From the NCBI GenBank assembly GCA_937876865.1, contig CALEFF010000020.1:1-26457 (forward strand): a DNA stretch of 26,457 bases, given 5' to 3'. The stretch is from an uncultured Bacteroidales bacterium. GTDB taxonomy: Bacteria; Bacteroidota; Bacteroidia; Bacteroidales; P3. Positions 1 through 9,500 of this stretch are shown here, piece by piece. Both the position numbers and the translations under genes were made by a program. The number at the start of each line of letters is the position of its first letter. Position 1 is the stretch's first letter. The notes under the pieces were generated by a model. It saw nothing but the letters and a program-made list of their open reading frames with translations, searched no databases and was not told the origin of the DNA.

Positions 1-84
1 TTAGACCAACTTCCATCAGGCAGTTATGTTGTAAAAGCATTCTATGGAAGAGTAACTCAAAGTCAAAAGATAGTGATTGAATAA
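1..84 (+). CDS. 3' end of a T9SS cargo protein (type A sorting domain), partial
   Basis: The first 27 codons, in frame 1, read to a TAA at 82-84. The peptide contains LPSGSYVVKAFYGRV and ends QSQKIVIE. This is the typical last part of the T9SS type A C-terminal sorting domain: an L-x-x-G-x-Y-hydrophobic-V strand, a short turn, then a final strand ending K-(I/V)-V. Such tails take secreted proteins across the outer membrane through SprA and are then cleaved off. The functional part of the protein lies outside the window, so its activity is unknown. The gene ends just before the hairpin at 101-132. Confidence 0.7.
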   Translation, partial: LDQLPSGSYVVKAFYGRVTQSQKIVIE

Positions 85-100
85 AAAATACGAATAGATA

Positions 101-132
101 AAAAAAGGAGGCTTTAAAAAACCTCCTTTTTT
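101..132. terminator. Bidirectional rho-independent terminator
   Basis: A perfect 11-bp inverted repeat (AAAAAAGGAGG at 101-111, CCTCCTTTTTT at 122-132) flanks a 10-base loop. The A-run on one arm and the T-run on the other make it work in both directions. It sits between the stop of the plus-strand cargo gene (84) and the stop of the minus-strand metallopeptidase (136), so it can serve both converging transcripts. Confidence 0.85.
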
Positions 133-135
133 ATT

Positions 136-2175
136 TTACTTGCTCATTATTTTGCTTATCTCATCAAGTATTGGTTGTGTGCTTATGTTTTCTCCTACGG
201 CTTGTTGCATCCAAAGTTGTGGAGTTAGGCGGCCTAAGGTGTAGATTCTCTTGATTTCGTTTGCAAATTCTTGTTTTGAGTTAAGTTTTGCAAAGTGGTT
301 TTCAAGTTGATATTCTATTATGTGGCCTAATGGGTAGTTAGGAAGATACATTGGTGAGTTTACCATGTGGGAATAGATTGCAAGAAGTGGGGAATCTTTT
401 GTTCCAAGCACAGGATAGTAATATTTGTTCCAAGTTTCTTTTGCTATCTTTAAGGTTGCATTCTTTAAGTCTTCGGCTGTTGCTTTTGGATTGTCGTATA
501 GCCATTGCCAAACTTCCATATCTACAAGTGCAACACCCATTATTTCGTATAATCCCCAGAAAATATCGAGTGTTGTGTTGTCGTTGCGTTCTGATTTAAA
601 GCCAAGAAGGTCTAAGTCTCTTTTTTGGAAAATGAAGGCAAGGGCTTCTGTAAATCCTGTGTTAGGTACGCCGTTTAATGTGTAGTAATCTATTTTGTAA
701 AGGTCGAGTGTTTGTTCTACATTGTGCCCAAATTCGTGTACGGCTATGTTATATCCTTTGTAATCCATACCTGCTCCGCTTATTCTTGTGCGTAGGCGTG
801 CTGGTTCCCATTTTCCTTGTGCTCCCCAAGCGTGTCCTGAGCCTCTTGCTCCTTCTACTACTATTCTTTCTGAAAGATATTTTGCGTCTTCTTTGCTAAA
901 TCCTAAGGCTTCAAGCATTCTTGGCATATCTTTCTCAAATGCTTCGGCGTTTGGATACATTGCTTGTGTTTTTGCAGTAAGTACATCTTCTGAAAGTGTG
1001 GAACGGCTCTTGAATCCATCGTACCAAATATCGTAAGGGCGAAGTTCTCTTCCTAAACGAGTTTTTATTAGTTGTGCTACTTGTTTTACTTGTTCTGAGG
1101 ATACAAGATGAATGAAGAGTTCTTTTAGTTGCTCAACTGACATTTCCATTCCGCCCTCGAAGTTACGTTGAATGCCGGTTGGAAGTGTAGGTGTGTAAGG
1201 GTCAATCTTCTTTTCTACTTTGTATGCGTCTAATATAAGTTGATAACGTCTTGTTCCTTCTGCTTCAAGGGCTACTTCTTTACCGTCTTTGTAGGTTTTG
1301 TTTGTGTAAGGGTTCCAATCGTAAGTTGCATTGTTGATTACTTCAAGTGGAATTGTTTGATCGACAATTCTTTCCATTACTTTGTAAATCATTTCTTGCT
1401 TTTCGTGTGAGTTAGGTATGTTTGCGTAGTTTGATTTTATTTCATCACGCAAATTCCAGTGAGAAAGCAATACCATATCCTCAGGGAAAAGTTTTTCTCC
1501 TTTTTCATTTAAAAGGTGTCCCATCATTATATTGTATTGAGCTATATAGTTTTCACCGTTTCCACTTGCAATATTTTTCTCTGCTGTAAGTTCGGCAGGC
1601 ACTCTGTTTGTAAATACATCGCCAAGTCTTGCATAAGCCCATTCTAATCTTGTCCAATTTTTGCCAAGAGTGTTTTTTTCTTCCAAAGTGTAGTTAGGGA
1701 AGTTTGCAATCGTTATAAAGGCAAATTTATTTTCAAATAAGTCATCGCTAAGGTGAGAGAAAGGTGTGTAAGAGCCCATAAGGTAATCTACTTCTATTGG
1801 TTCTGGGCCTGCAAGGTGTAAAGGTTTTTGCAATTCTACTGTTAATTGATTAGATGTTCCATAAAGTCTTTCCATTATGTAACAAATGCGAGAGAAAAGG
1901 TATTCTTTTTCCTCAGGAGTTTTTGCATAGTTCTTTACAATCAAGGTTTTGAATTCTTCTTGTGTGCCGTCTTCCATTTTCCATAAAACAGCGGCTTGAT
2001 TTACTCCTTGTTCCAATAGTTTTACATCACATTTAGGAGCAAGTTTCTTTACTTCTTCTATTGTTTGCTTAATTGTATCGTCAGAAATGAACTTTTTAGC
2101 GTCATTGTTTGCCGATTTACATCCCACAATCGTTACTAAAAGTGAGAGAAATAAGGCTTTGAATGTTTTTTTCAT
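136..2175 (-). CDS. Lipoprotein zinc metallopeptidase (HEXXH, gluzincin type)
   Basis: A 679-residue protein. It begins with a lipoprotein signal (MKKTF, hydrophobic core, lipobox ending IVGC with Cys19), so it is probably anchored in the outer membrane or periplasm. The zinc site is visible: HEFGH at 480-484 gives the two histidines and the catalytic glutamate (481). Glu510 in TGFTEALAF is a good third zinc ligand, 26 residues after the second histidine, as in gluzincins of the M2/M3/M32 kind. The rest of the chain is mostly helical and lacks an obvious oligopeptidase F signature, so I cannot name the exact family or substrate. It lies 25 bases after a small beta-barrel gene on the same strand and is probably the last gene of that operon. 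The stop is followed by a strong terminator. Confidence 0.7.
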   Translation of the reverse strand: MKKTFKALFLSLLVTIVGCKSANNDAKKFISDDTIKQTIEEVKKLAPKCDVKLLEQGVNQAAVLWKMEDGTQEEFKTLIVKNYAKTPEEKEYLFSRICYIMERLYGTSNQLTVELQKPLHLAGPEPIEVDYLMGSYTPFSHLSDDLFENKFAFITIANFPNYTLEEKNTLGKNWTRLEWAYARLGDVFTNRVPAELTAEKNIASGNGENYIAQYNIMMGHLLNEKGEKLFPEDMVLLSHWNLRDEIKSNYANIPNSHEKQEMIYKVMERIVDQTIPLEVINNATYDWNPYTNKTYKDGKEVALEAEGTRRYQLILDAYKVEKKIDPYTPTLPTGIQRNFEGGMEMSVEQLKELFIHLVSSEQVKQVAQLIKTRLGRELRPYDIWYDGFKSRSTLSEDVLTAKTQAMYPNAEAFEKDMPRMLEALGFSKEDAKYLSERIVVEGARGSGHAWGAQGKWEPARLRTRISGAGMDYKGYNIAVHEFGHNVEQTLDLYKIDYYTLNGVPNTGFTEALAFIFQKRDLDLLGFKSERNDNTTLDIFWGLYEIMGVALVDMEVWQWLYDNPKATAEDLKNATLKIAKETWNKYYYPVLGTKDSPLLAIYSHMVNSPMYLPNYPLGHIIEYQLENHFAKLNSKQEFANEIKRIYTLGRLTPQLWMQQAVGENISTQPILDEISKIMSK

Positions 2176-2200
2176 ACGTATATATTTTTATTGTTTTTCT

Positions 2201-2800
2201 TTATAATTTCATTTCCCAACCTAAGTTTATTATTCCTTTTGAACCCCAACCAAATTCCATAAAAAATCCGTTGTCTTTATTGGTTGAGAAACAGAAAGGA
2301 TAGAAGTTAAACATAGGGGAAAATAAATTTCCTGATGAAAGGGAGTTTTCGTATTTGCTATGGAAAACAACAAAACCAAAAACACCTAATCCTAAAGATC
2401 CATAACCATAAAAATTATCTCTTTTAAAATATGTTATGTTTAAATTTGCCATTAGTGTAGGAGTAAGTATAGTAGAATAATCTCTATAAGAACTATTGGT
2501 AAAAGTAGCGTATCTTCCGCTATAGCCAATAGAGGCTTGCAAACCAAGACTTATGCTATTGTTAAAGGAATACGTTACTTCAAAGTTAGGAGTGATTATA
2601 GGATAAATTTTAATTATTTCATCGGTTTGATTTCCTTCTATTCCATCGTATCCAATTTCAATTAAACCAAATAAATCTTGTACAGAAATAAATCCACCTC
2701 CTAATTTAGCATTCCATTTCGATGTTTCTTGTGCTGAAAGTGGCTTAAAACCTACGCAAAGCACTAATGCTATTGCTAAAAATGTTAATGTTTTTTTCAT
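2201..2800 (-). CDS. Small outer-membrane beta-barrel-like protein, copy 2
   Basis: A 199-residue secreted protein with a Sec signal peptide (MKK, then hydrophobic to PLSAQ at about 24). The mature part consists of alternating strands rich in Gly and aromatic residues and ends with the sequence NLGWEMKL, as expected for an 8- to 10-strand barrel resembling the OmpA/porin-like families of Bacteroidota. It is a tandem paralogue of the next gene upstream (2832-3431). Both are exactly 199 residues with near-identical signal peptides and closely similar last ~30 residues, while the middle differs strongly. No specific function can be read from the sequence. The gap to the upstream copy is 31 bases and to the downstream peptidase 25 bases, which suggests one transcript. 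Confidence 0.65.
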   Translation of the reverse strand: MKKTLTFLAIALVLCVGFKPLSAQETSKWNAKLGGGFISVQDLFGLIEIGYDGIEGNQTDEIIKIYPIITPNFEVTYSFNNSISLGLQASIGYSGRYATFTNSSYRDYSTILTPTLMANLNITYFKRDNFYGYGSLGLGVFGFVVFHSKYENSLSSGNLFSPMFNFYPFCFSTNKDNGFFMEFGWGSKGIINLGWEMKL

Positions 2801-2831
2801 ATTCTTAAAGTTTTTCTTATAAATTTTGAAA

Positions 2832-3431
2832 CTATAATTTCATTTCCCAACCTAAGTTTAACCAACCTTTACTTCCGTAGCCTACTTCCATATAAAATCC
2901 GTTGTCTTTATTGGTTGAAAAGCATAAAGGATAGAAGTTAAACATAGGAATTGCTGTAAAATCCATTTCTTTTGAGTAATAAGGAGAATTGTCAATCCAA
3001 ATAAAGGTTGATGCCCCTAATCCAAAGAGTCCATACATTGAAAAACTTCCGCTTTTTAAGTAATTGACTTTTAAATTCGCCATTAGGGTAGGATAAATCA
3101 TACTACTTCTACCTCTTGCTCCGTCATCAATGTATTCGTATTTTGCTGTGGCGTAGCCAAGTGTTAGTTGACCGCCTACACTTATGTATTTGTTGCATTC
3201 ATACGACATTTCAAAACTTGGAGTGATTAAAGGAAGAAATCTAAAATCTACATTAGTTGCTCTATCAATATCTTCACCAAGACCAATTGTTAATAAAGGA
3301 ATAAAATCTTGAAGACCAAAAAAACCAATTCCTAAACGAGCGTCCCAACGATTTGTGTCTTGTGCCGAAAGTGGCTTAAAACCTACGCAAAGCACTAATG
3401 CTATTGCTAAAAATGTTAATATTTTTTTCAT
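2832..3431 (-). CDS. Small outer-membrane beta-barrel-like protein, copy 1
   Basis: Paralogue of the gene at 2201-2800. The open frame extends upstream to 3500, but the start is placed at 3431. From there the protein begins MKKILTFLAIALVLCVGF, the same signal peptide as its paralogue, and comes out at the same length (199 residues). The upstream extension would put extra codons before a signal peptide and would run over the promoter and the sprA terminator hairpin. The mature part is a likely outer-membrane barrel of unknown function. It is the first gene of the probable operon 3431 to 136, with a TATATTTG -7 box just upstream. Confidence 0.65.
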   Translation of the reverse strand: MKKILTFLAIALVLCVGFKPLSAQDTNRWDARLGIGFFGLQDFIPLLTIGLGEDIDRATNVDFRFLPLITPSFEMSYECNKYISVGGQLTLGYATAKYEYIDDGARGRSSMIYPTLMANLKVNYLKSGSFSMYGLFGLGASTFIWIDNSPYYSKEMDFTAIPMFNFYPLCFSTNKDNGFYMEVGYGSKGWLNLGWEMKL

Positions 3432-3449
3432 GTTCTTAAAGTTTTTTTG

Positions 3450-3457
3450 CAAATATA
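3450..3457 (-). promoter_or_regulatory. -7 box for the beta-barrel/peptidase operon
   Basis: On the minus strand this reads TATATTTG, matching the Bacteroidota housekeeping -7 consensus TAnnTTTG. It lies 18 bases upstream of the ATG at 3431. No clear TTTG at -33 is seen, so the call rests on the -7 box and its position. Confidence 0.5.
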
Positions 3458-3472
3458 ATAAAAGAAATGAAA

Positions 3473-3506
3473 AATTCTTTGTTTTAATAAAATAAAACAA
3501 AGAATT
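3473..3506 (-). terminator. Hairpin downstream of sprA
   Basis: A perfect 14-bp inverted repeat (3473-3486 with 3493-3506) closes a 6-base loop. It begins 20 bases after the sprA stop codon in the direction of transcription. The stem is almost all A/T and the following T-run is short (TTT), so it may be a weak or symmetric terminator. It sits between the end of sprA and the promoter of the beta-barrel operon, as expected of a transcript boundary. Confidence 0.6.
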
Positions 3507-3526
3507 AAAAAAATATTTCTTTGATT

Positions 3527-6500
3527 TTATAAAGTAATTCTTAGAGAAAATCCGCCTTGTGTTGTGGAATTAGGATAGGAGTTTGAAACGAAAGGAGTAT
3601 TCATTGTCATTTCAAAGTAGGCTTTAAGAACTAACTTTTCGGTTAAGGAATATTCTCCCGAAAGGTTTAGTGTTAAAACCTTGGCTCCTGAGGATACAAG
3701 ATTAACGTTTTGGTCTATTTTGCGAAGTATTGTTTTATTGATGTTTAATGCAAAATCGGCTTTTACCAAAACATCACTTTTTAAATTCTTTGTGCTTCCG
3801 CCTCCCATTCTTATGTTTAATTCTACGTCTTTGAAACGATATCCTCCTCCAACTACGTAAGACATTCTATTTATTTCAGTTAATTGAAGGTTAGAGAAAG
3901 AAAGCGATAGACTGCGTTCTCTTCTTATTTCAAAGTTTGTTTGGAATGAGTTTTTTAGATTAACGTCCATTTTAATCAACGGAGAGAATTGTTCGTTAAT
4001 TGTTACTTGGTCTATTACATCTCTTGCAATGAAGTTGTTGCTTAACTCGTTTCTTACCCATTCTGTTCCATAATCATAATCAGGGTTTTCAATTGGCACT
4101 CTATTGTCGGAAGTGAAGGCTCCAACGGTGTAATCGCAAGAGTAGTTTGAAGAAAGTGTTATGGAATTTGCCCATTTCTTTATCCATTCGTTTTTGTTTA
4201 GTCCGGTGTAACTAATTTTCCAATTTGGCAAAGGAATAGATAGGAAAGGGGATAGGCTTTGTGCGGAAGCATCTGAGCCACTGTATGCAGCAAGGAAAGC
4301 AGGTATTAAAACTTGTTGGCTTGTTGCTCCGTAGCCATCAGGATATAATCTTCCATTTACGCTATCTTGTATTAAAATGCCTGAATAGTCTGGGTTAAAT
4401 GCTGCATTGCTTGCGGCTAATCTATGAGCAATTGTTTCTCTGTTTTCAAGGAATTGATTGAAAATAGAACTTACATTATTTTCATCGCTTCCTATGAAAT
4501 TGGTTGGTAGAGCAAAGAAAGAAATACTATATCTACCGGTGCTTAAAGGTGAAAGAGGACCTTCTATTTCTTGGGCAAAAGAATCGTATTTGTAGTATGC
4601 TGAATAAACTTGACTCTTATTGCGTTTGAAACTTATGTCAATATTAAATTCTTTTATTGGTTCAATCTTTATTTGTGCGTTTATGTTTTCGGTCATCTTT
4701 TGGTTTAAGGCAGCATTTAGCATTGTGTCTTTACTTAACCAAGAGTTTCTAATGGCGTTTTCCATAATTGATAGGTCTTGTGAACCAAAAACAAAGGCAA
4801 ATCCTGGTGCGAACTTATCTTTTGGTGATGTTCCTAACCATTTTGCAACAGGCATATATCCAGGTATGGAAGTTCCATCTGTACGACTATAATTGATTGA
4901 AGCAGATTTAACACAAGTAAGAAGTCTTACTGAGAAATAAAGAGCTTCTTTTAAGAATTTTTGTGAACTTGAAATAGAATCTTCTACTACTTCTTGTTCT
5001 ACTTTTTTTTGTTCATTGTCTTTTTTTCTTGACATACCCATTTCTGGTCGTCTTGGAGCGTTTGACTTTCCTTGTTTTTCGTATGCTTTTTTTACAATTG
5101 GTAATTTGTTGTAAAGAGTCATTAAGTTAAAGTTTGCAGTTCCGTTTATTCTTCTTGAATTCTCTATGTTGTTTCCAAGAGATCGGGTTGCTTGCGTAGA
5201 AGATATGAATTTGTATGTGCCACTATAAGATCCGTTTAAACGAATCCAATCAAATATAGGAATTTTGTTAATAGGTATGTTGGCATTTAATTTATAGTTT
5301 TGAGTGAATTGTTGAGCACGTCCGAGTTCTAAAATAGAATTCCAAACCGAATCTTTTTTCTCGTCTGTGTCTATGCGTCCGCGAGGTTCTTCTATTAGAG
5401 AATTGACAGTGGCATCGTATTCAAATTTTATGTTTGAGGTGATATCGTATTTGAAAGTATAGGCTCTGTTTACGTAAAATTGTTTAAAAAAGTATGGTTC
5501 CATTAAAATTAATCCTTGACTCTTAGCTCTTAATAGTGTTTCTTCAAAGTCTCTTACTACTTCGGCTCTAAATGAGAAAGATTTAGGATAATAATGCAAT
5601 GTAAAGTCTCGTATGATAGCAAAGGCTTTTGGTTTAAATATTTTCATTTTGTTAAAAGGCTTCCAACCCTTTGATTTGACATCGTATTGATAGGCAAGAG
5701 TTCCTCTATGTTGTTCTTTTGAGTTGTATTCTATATCTACATCTCTCATAAAGGTAGAAGAATAGGAGTAAGAACCGTTCCAGTTTTCTATGTCGTAGAA
5801 ATGACGTTCTAATGCACGGTCTCCTAAACGGTCTTTTCTTATGTTCATTAAGTTAAAGTTTGTTCTGCTTACGTAATCTTGTACCATGTGGCGAATAGAG
5901 TCTCGTTCTTTTTCGGTACGATAACTTAATAAGTCATTTTCTAACTTAACGTCAGGGTCCAATGGATTGTATTTTGGATTACTTACTGATTGTGAATAAT
6001 CAAAGTGAACAGGTAGGCGAATGCCCCAATCTTCTGGAAAGAATTTTCCTACTTCTATGTTGGTAGCAAAGTCAAGTGATGTTATGGCTTCTTGTGAGAT
6101 TTCGGAAATTGATTGTTCTAATGATGCAAAACCTGCTGAACGATGTGAGGCGGATAAAGAAACGTCTCCTAAATCGGCTAAGTTTGTTCTTGCAAAGCCT
6201 GTTGCAGCCCAACCACCTGAACGATTGAAGTCGGTAAGTCTTAATTCGTTTATCCAAATTTCTGCCGATTTTGGCAACATATCATCATTATCGTTTATGT
6301 TTTGTTTCTTTGGATTGCGTATTCCTATCATTAAAACTTTTACTCCTGCTATATTTGGCATTCCAACAACGGTCATTTTCTTTCCATCTATTATTTCGTG
6401 ATATGGAATGGTAGATGAAACTGTTAAATCGTTAGCTCTAATTTTTGCATTACGATTTTCTTTTACTTTTACAAGTTGTTCTAAGTCTATATCTACGTTA

Positions 6501-9500
6501 TTGCTTTCTGGCCAAATGAGTTCTTCGTTGTTATAGCCAGTGTACCATGGGGTAAAGGTTAATGGAAGTTCGTATTCATAGTAATTGTTAGTAAAGTCTG
6601 TGCCTAAACGTACAAAAAGCGATAAATCTCCTTTTTTGTATTGGTCAAATTCGTTTAATTGTTCTGCATGGACAAACATTCTTAGGTGTTTGTATTGTCG
6701 CATGTCTAATTCCATAGACTTATATATTGCTCTTGCATCTCCGTCAGCAAGTTCTCCGATTTTTAAACTTTGAGACTGCTCGTTCATATCAGTCATTGAT
6801 GTAGTAGCATAAATTTTTTCTCTCTCAATTCCTGGAGGTAAAACGTAAGGTATAGGAGTTCTTTTCCCGTTTTCTTCAATGTTTACAGAGGCTACTGTAA
6901 ATGTTGTGTTTTCTGATTGAGTTCCGCTTGGATATAATCCTGGTGTTAAAAGGTTGTCAGTGTATTTTCTCCATTCTCCACTGACAAGTTCAAATGTTGC
7001 AAATCTTAAAATTATTGGTTCTTCAAAATCTTTTAGGAAAAGTCTAATAAATTTGATTGATTGATAACCATCAATTAATCCTACTTTACGATGAGGTTCT
7101 CTTATTGGGATTTTAAATTGATACCATTTGCAATCTGTTGTTGTTCCATTAGGTAAAGGAATATTTGTTGCTTCTTGAATATCTGTAATAAAGTTTTTGC
7201 CAACTACCATATCGCCTGGTGTTAGGTTTATTACGTATTCGTAATAGTTCTCTGCCTCACTTAGCGTGTTGTCTTGGTTTATGTCCTCTACGTTAGGAAT
7301 TGAGGTGGCTTGTGAAGAGTATTCAGAATTGTCAGAAACGACAGAGGAGTTTCCTTCTGTGTTATTGTATTTTTTATAACGCTCTACAACTTTTATATTG
7401 TTTTGATCGTAGTCTTGATTGCGAAAATAAATAAAGTCATCGGCAGAAGGGTCGGCTAATATGTTGTTATATGCTTGTTCTTCTACTTGATTTTGAATTT
7501 TTTGAAGGAATTGTTGATGATAAGATGCTTCATCAGCTGAGGAAAGTCCGTCATATCCTACGTCTTGATATTGTCTTGCTTGTGGATCATTGCTAAATGC
7601 ATTTACAATGGCTTGTAATTTTGGAACTCTTCCCCAAATTGTAGAATCAACATCTATGACTTCTGCTGAGATTGGTAAACCATTTTCAAATGATTTTCTG
7701 CCATCACGTAATATATCTTCGGAAACTTCTCCTAAGTTAAAGTATAATTTTCCTCCGCTATGGTATGGATTTTCTATAAAAGGATCCATTAACCAAAATT
7801 CTATGTATTCAATATTTGTTGCTTCAAAATCGGTGGATTCTAACTTACGCATAATACCTCCCCAACGTGTTTGTGGAGAGCGAAGTGTTCCGTCAGGATT
7901 TAATCCTGCTGAATAAGCAGATATAGTATCATAGTTATAAGGTCCTCTCTCACTCGGGTAGTATGCAATGTTAAATTCTCTTAGATTTTGTACTTGTCCG
8001 CTTTGCATATCTTTGTTTGGACGAATTTCAACCTCTCTTATAGGACGTGCATATGGCAAAGAAACATCATCGTTTGTGATGTTAGTCGGCCTTGCTGAAC
8101 GATAAAAATTGTCATCAATTGTGTACCAAGATAATTTTGCTCTATTGAATCCGTAAGTTAGACCTAATTCTTTGCTTGTTTCAGGAAATAATGGAGCAGG
8201 TGTATTATAGTCTTGTGGAGTTGAGGCAAGAAACCATGAACCTATCATCTTTAAATCAAAAGAACGTTTTGCTGCTTCAAAATCATCAATATATGCCGTT
8301 CCGCTATTTCCTATTACATTTGGGTTTCCTGGAATAAAGTGAGCAAACTCTCCTGTTAAATTAAGAATAGAAGGAGATTTTGTTTGATAGAAAGGTAATA
8401 GGTCAATTAGTTTTGTAATAAATGGAATTTCTTTTTTGTAGGTCAAATCCATTCCCCATATTGTATTGCTAATTGGTTCTTCTTTATAATTTACTTTTGG
8501 TGTTAGAGGACTCTCTCTTAGATTCATCATTGTTGCTCCAATCATAAAATCTTTGTTTATTTCATAATTGGCTCTTACTCCTGTTAAATATTTTGTTACA
8601 GGAGAGAATGTAGAATTTGATTCTGTGGAAACGCTGATAGGAGTACCAGAATTAAGATATCCTTGATTGATAATTCTAACTCGCCCCATAGCATAGTCCA
8701 CTGTGTAATCAACTCCTTCGGTCAAGACAATACCTCCTGCCATTACTTTTACCGAACCTTGTGGTATATTCATAGCATTTAAAGATATTTCCGAACCAGA
8801 GGAAGATTTATACCTACCTTCTAAATAGAATTTGTTTTTATCAGGATATTGTTGTGCTTGTGATATAGTTAAAGTATAGAGAGAATCAAAACAATATTTA
8901 TCTGCAAGTTCATCATCTTGAAGAATTTCTCTTAAATCCTTTCCAAAAGGTTCTACAAAAGGAAAATAGATAACGCCTTTGTTTTTTTCAATTGTACCCC
9001 CCACAGAGGAAGCATTGTCAATGAAGTCAAAAACTCCGTCAGGATACATATTTTGTTGATTATCCATTCTGTCTAAGCCAAAAACCTGTATCAAAGGAAC
9101 TCCATTCTTGATACCCTCTCTGAAATAGCCCGTTTGAACACCATCTTCGTTTGCTTGATAAAGAATGTTTAGCCTAAAATCTTCTTGGGATATTTGATAT
9201 GCGTTTAATTTGTAAACGTTTTTCATCATCAATTTCCACATTGGATTTCTAACATTAAGAGAAGAACTTTTTAATAATTTAACCACAAGAGTATTTGGGT
9301 CGGCTATTCCTTCATCTGAAAATTCCCCTACTTGATATAGTGTAGTGTCGCCAACAATTTGGTAACGGAAAGCAACTGCTAATACTTGGTCAGCAGCCAA
9401 TGCTTGATTAAGAGAAATAAATCCTAATTTTGGATTAAAGGTAAATTCAGAAGGAGAGAGTTTTCTTGCACTTTCTATTTTTTCGTAGTTTTGTCCAGAA

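Noticed and set aside
351..1036. Several plus-strand open frames opposite the metallopeptidase gene
   Set aside because: They are antisense to a well-supported gene, have no family motif, no ribosome site or promoter, and unusual composition (Leu/Ser/Arg-rich).
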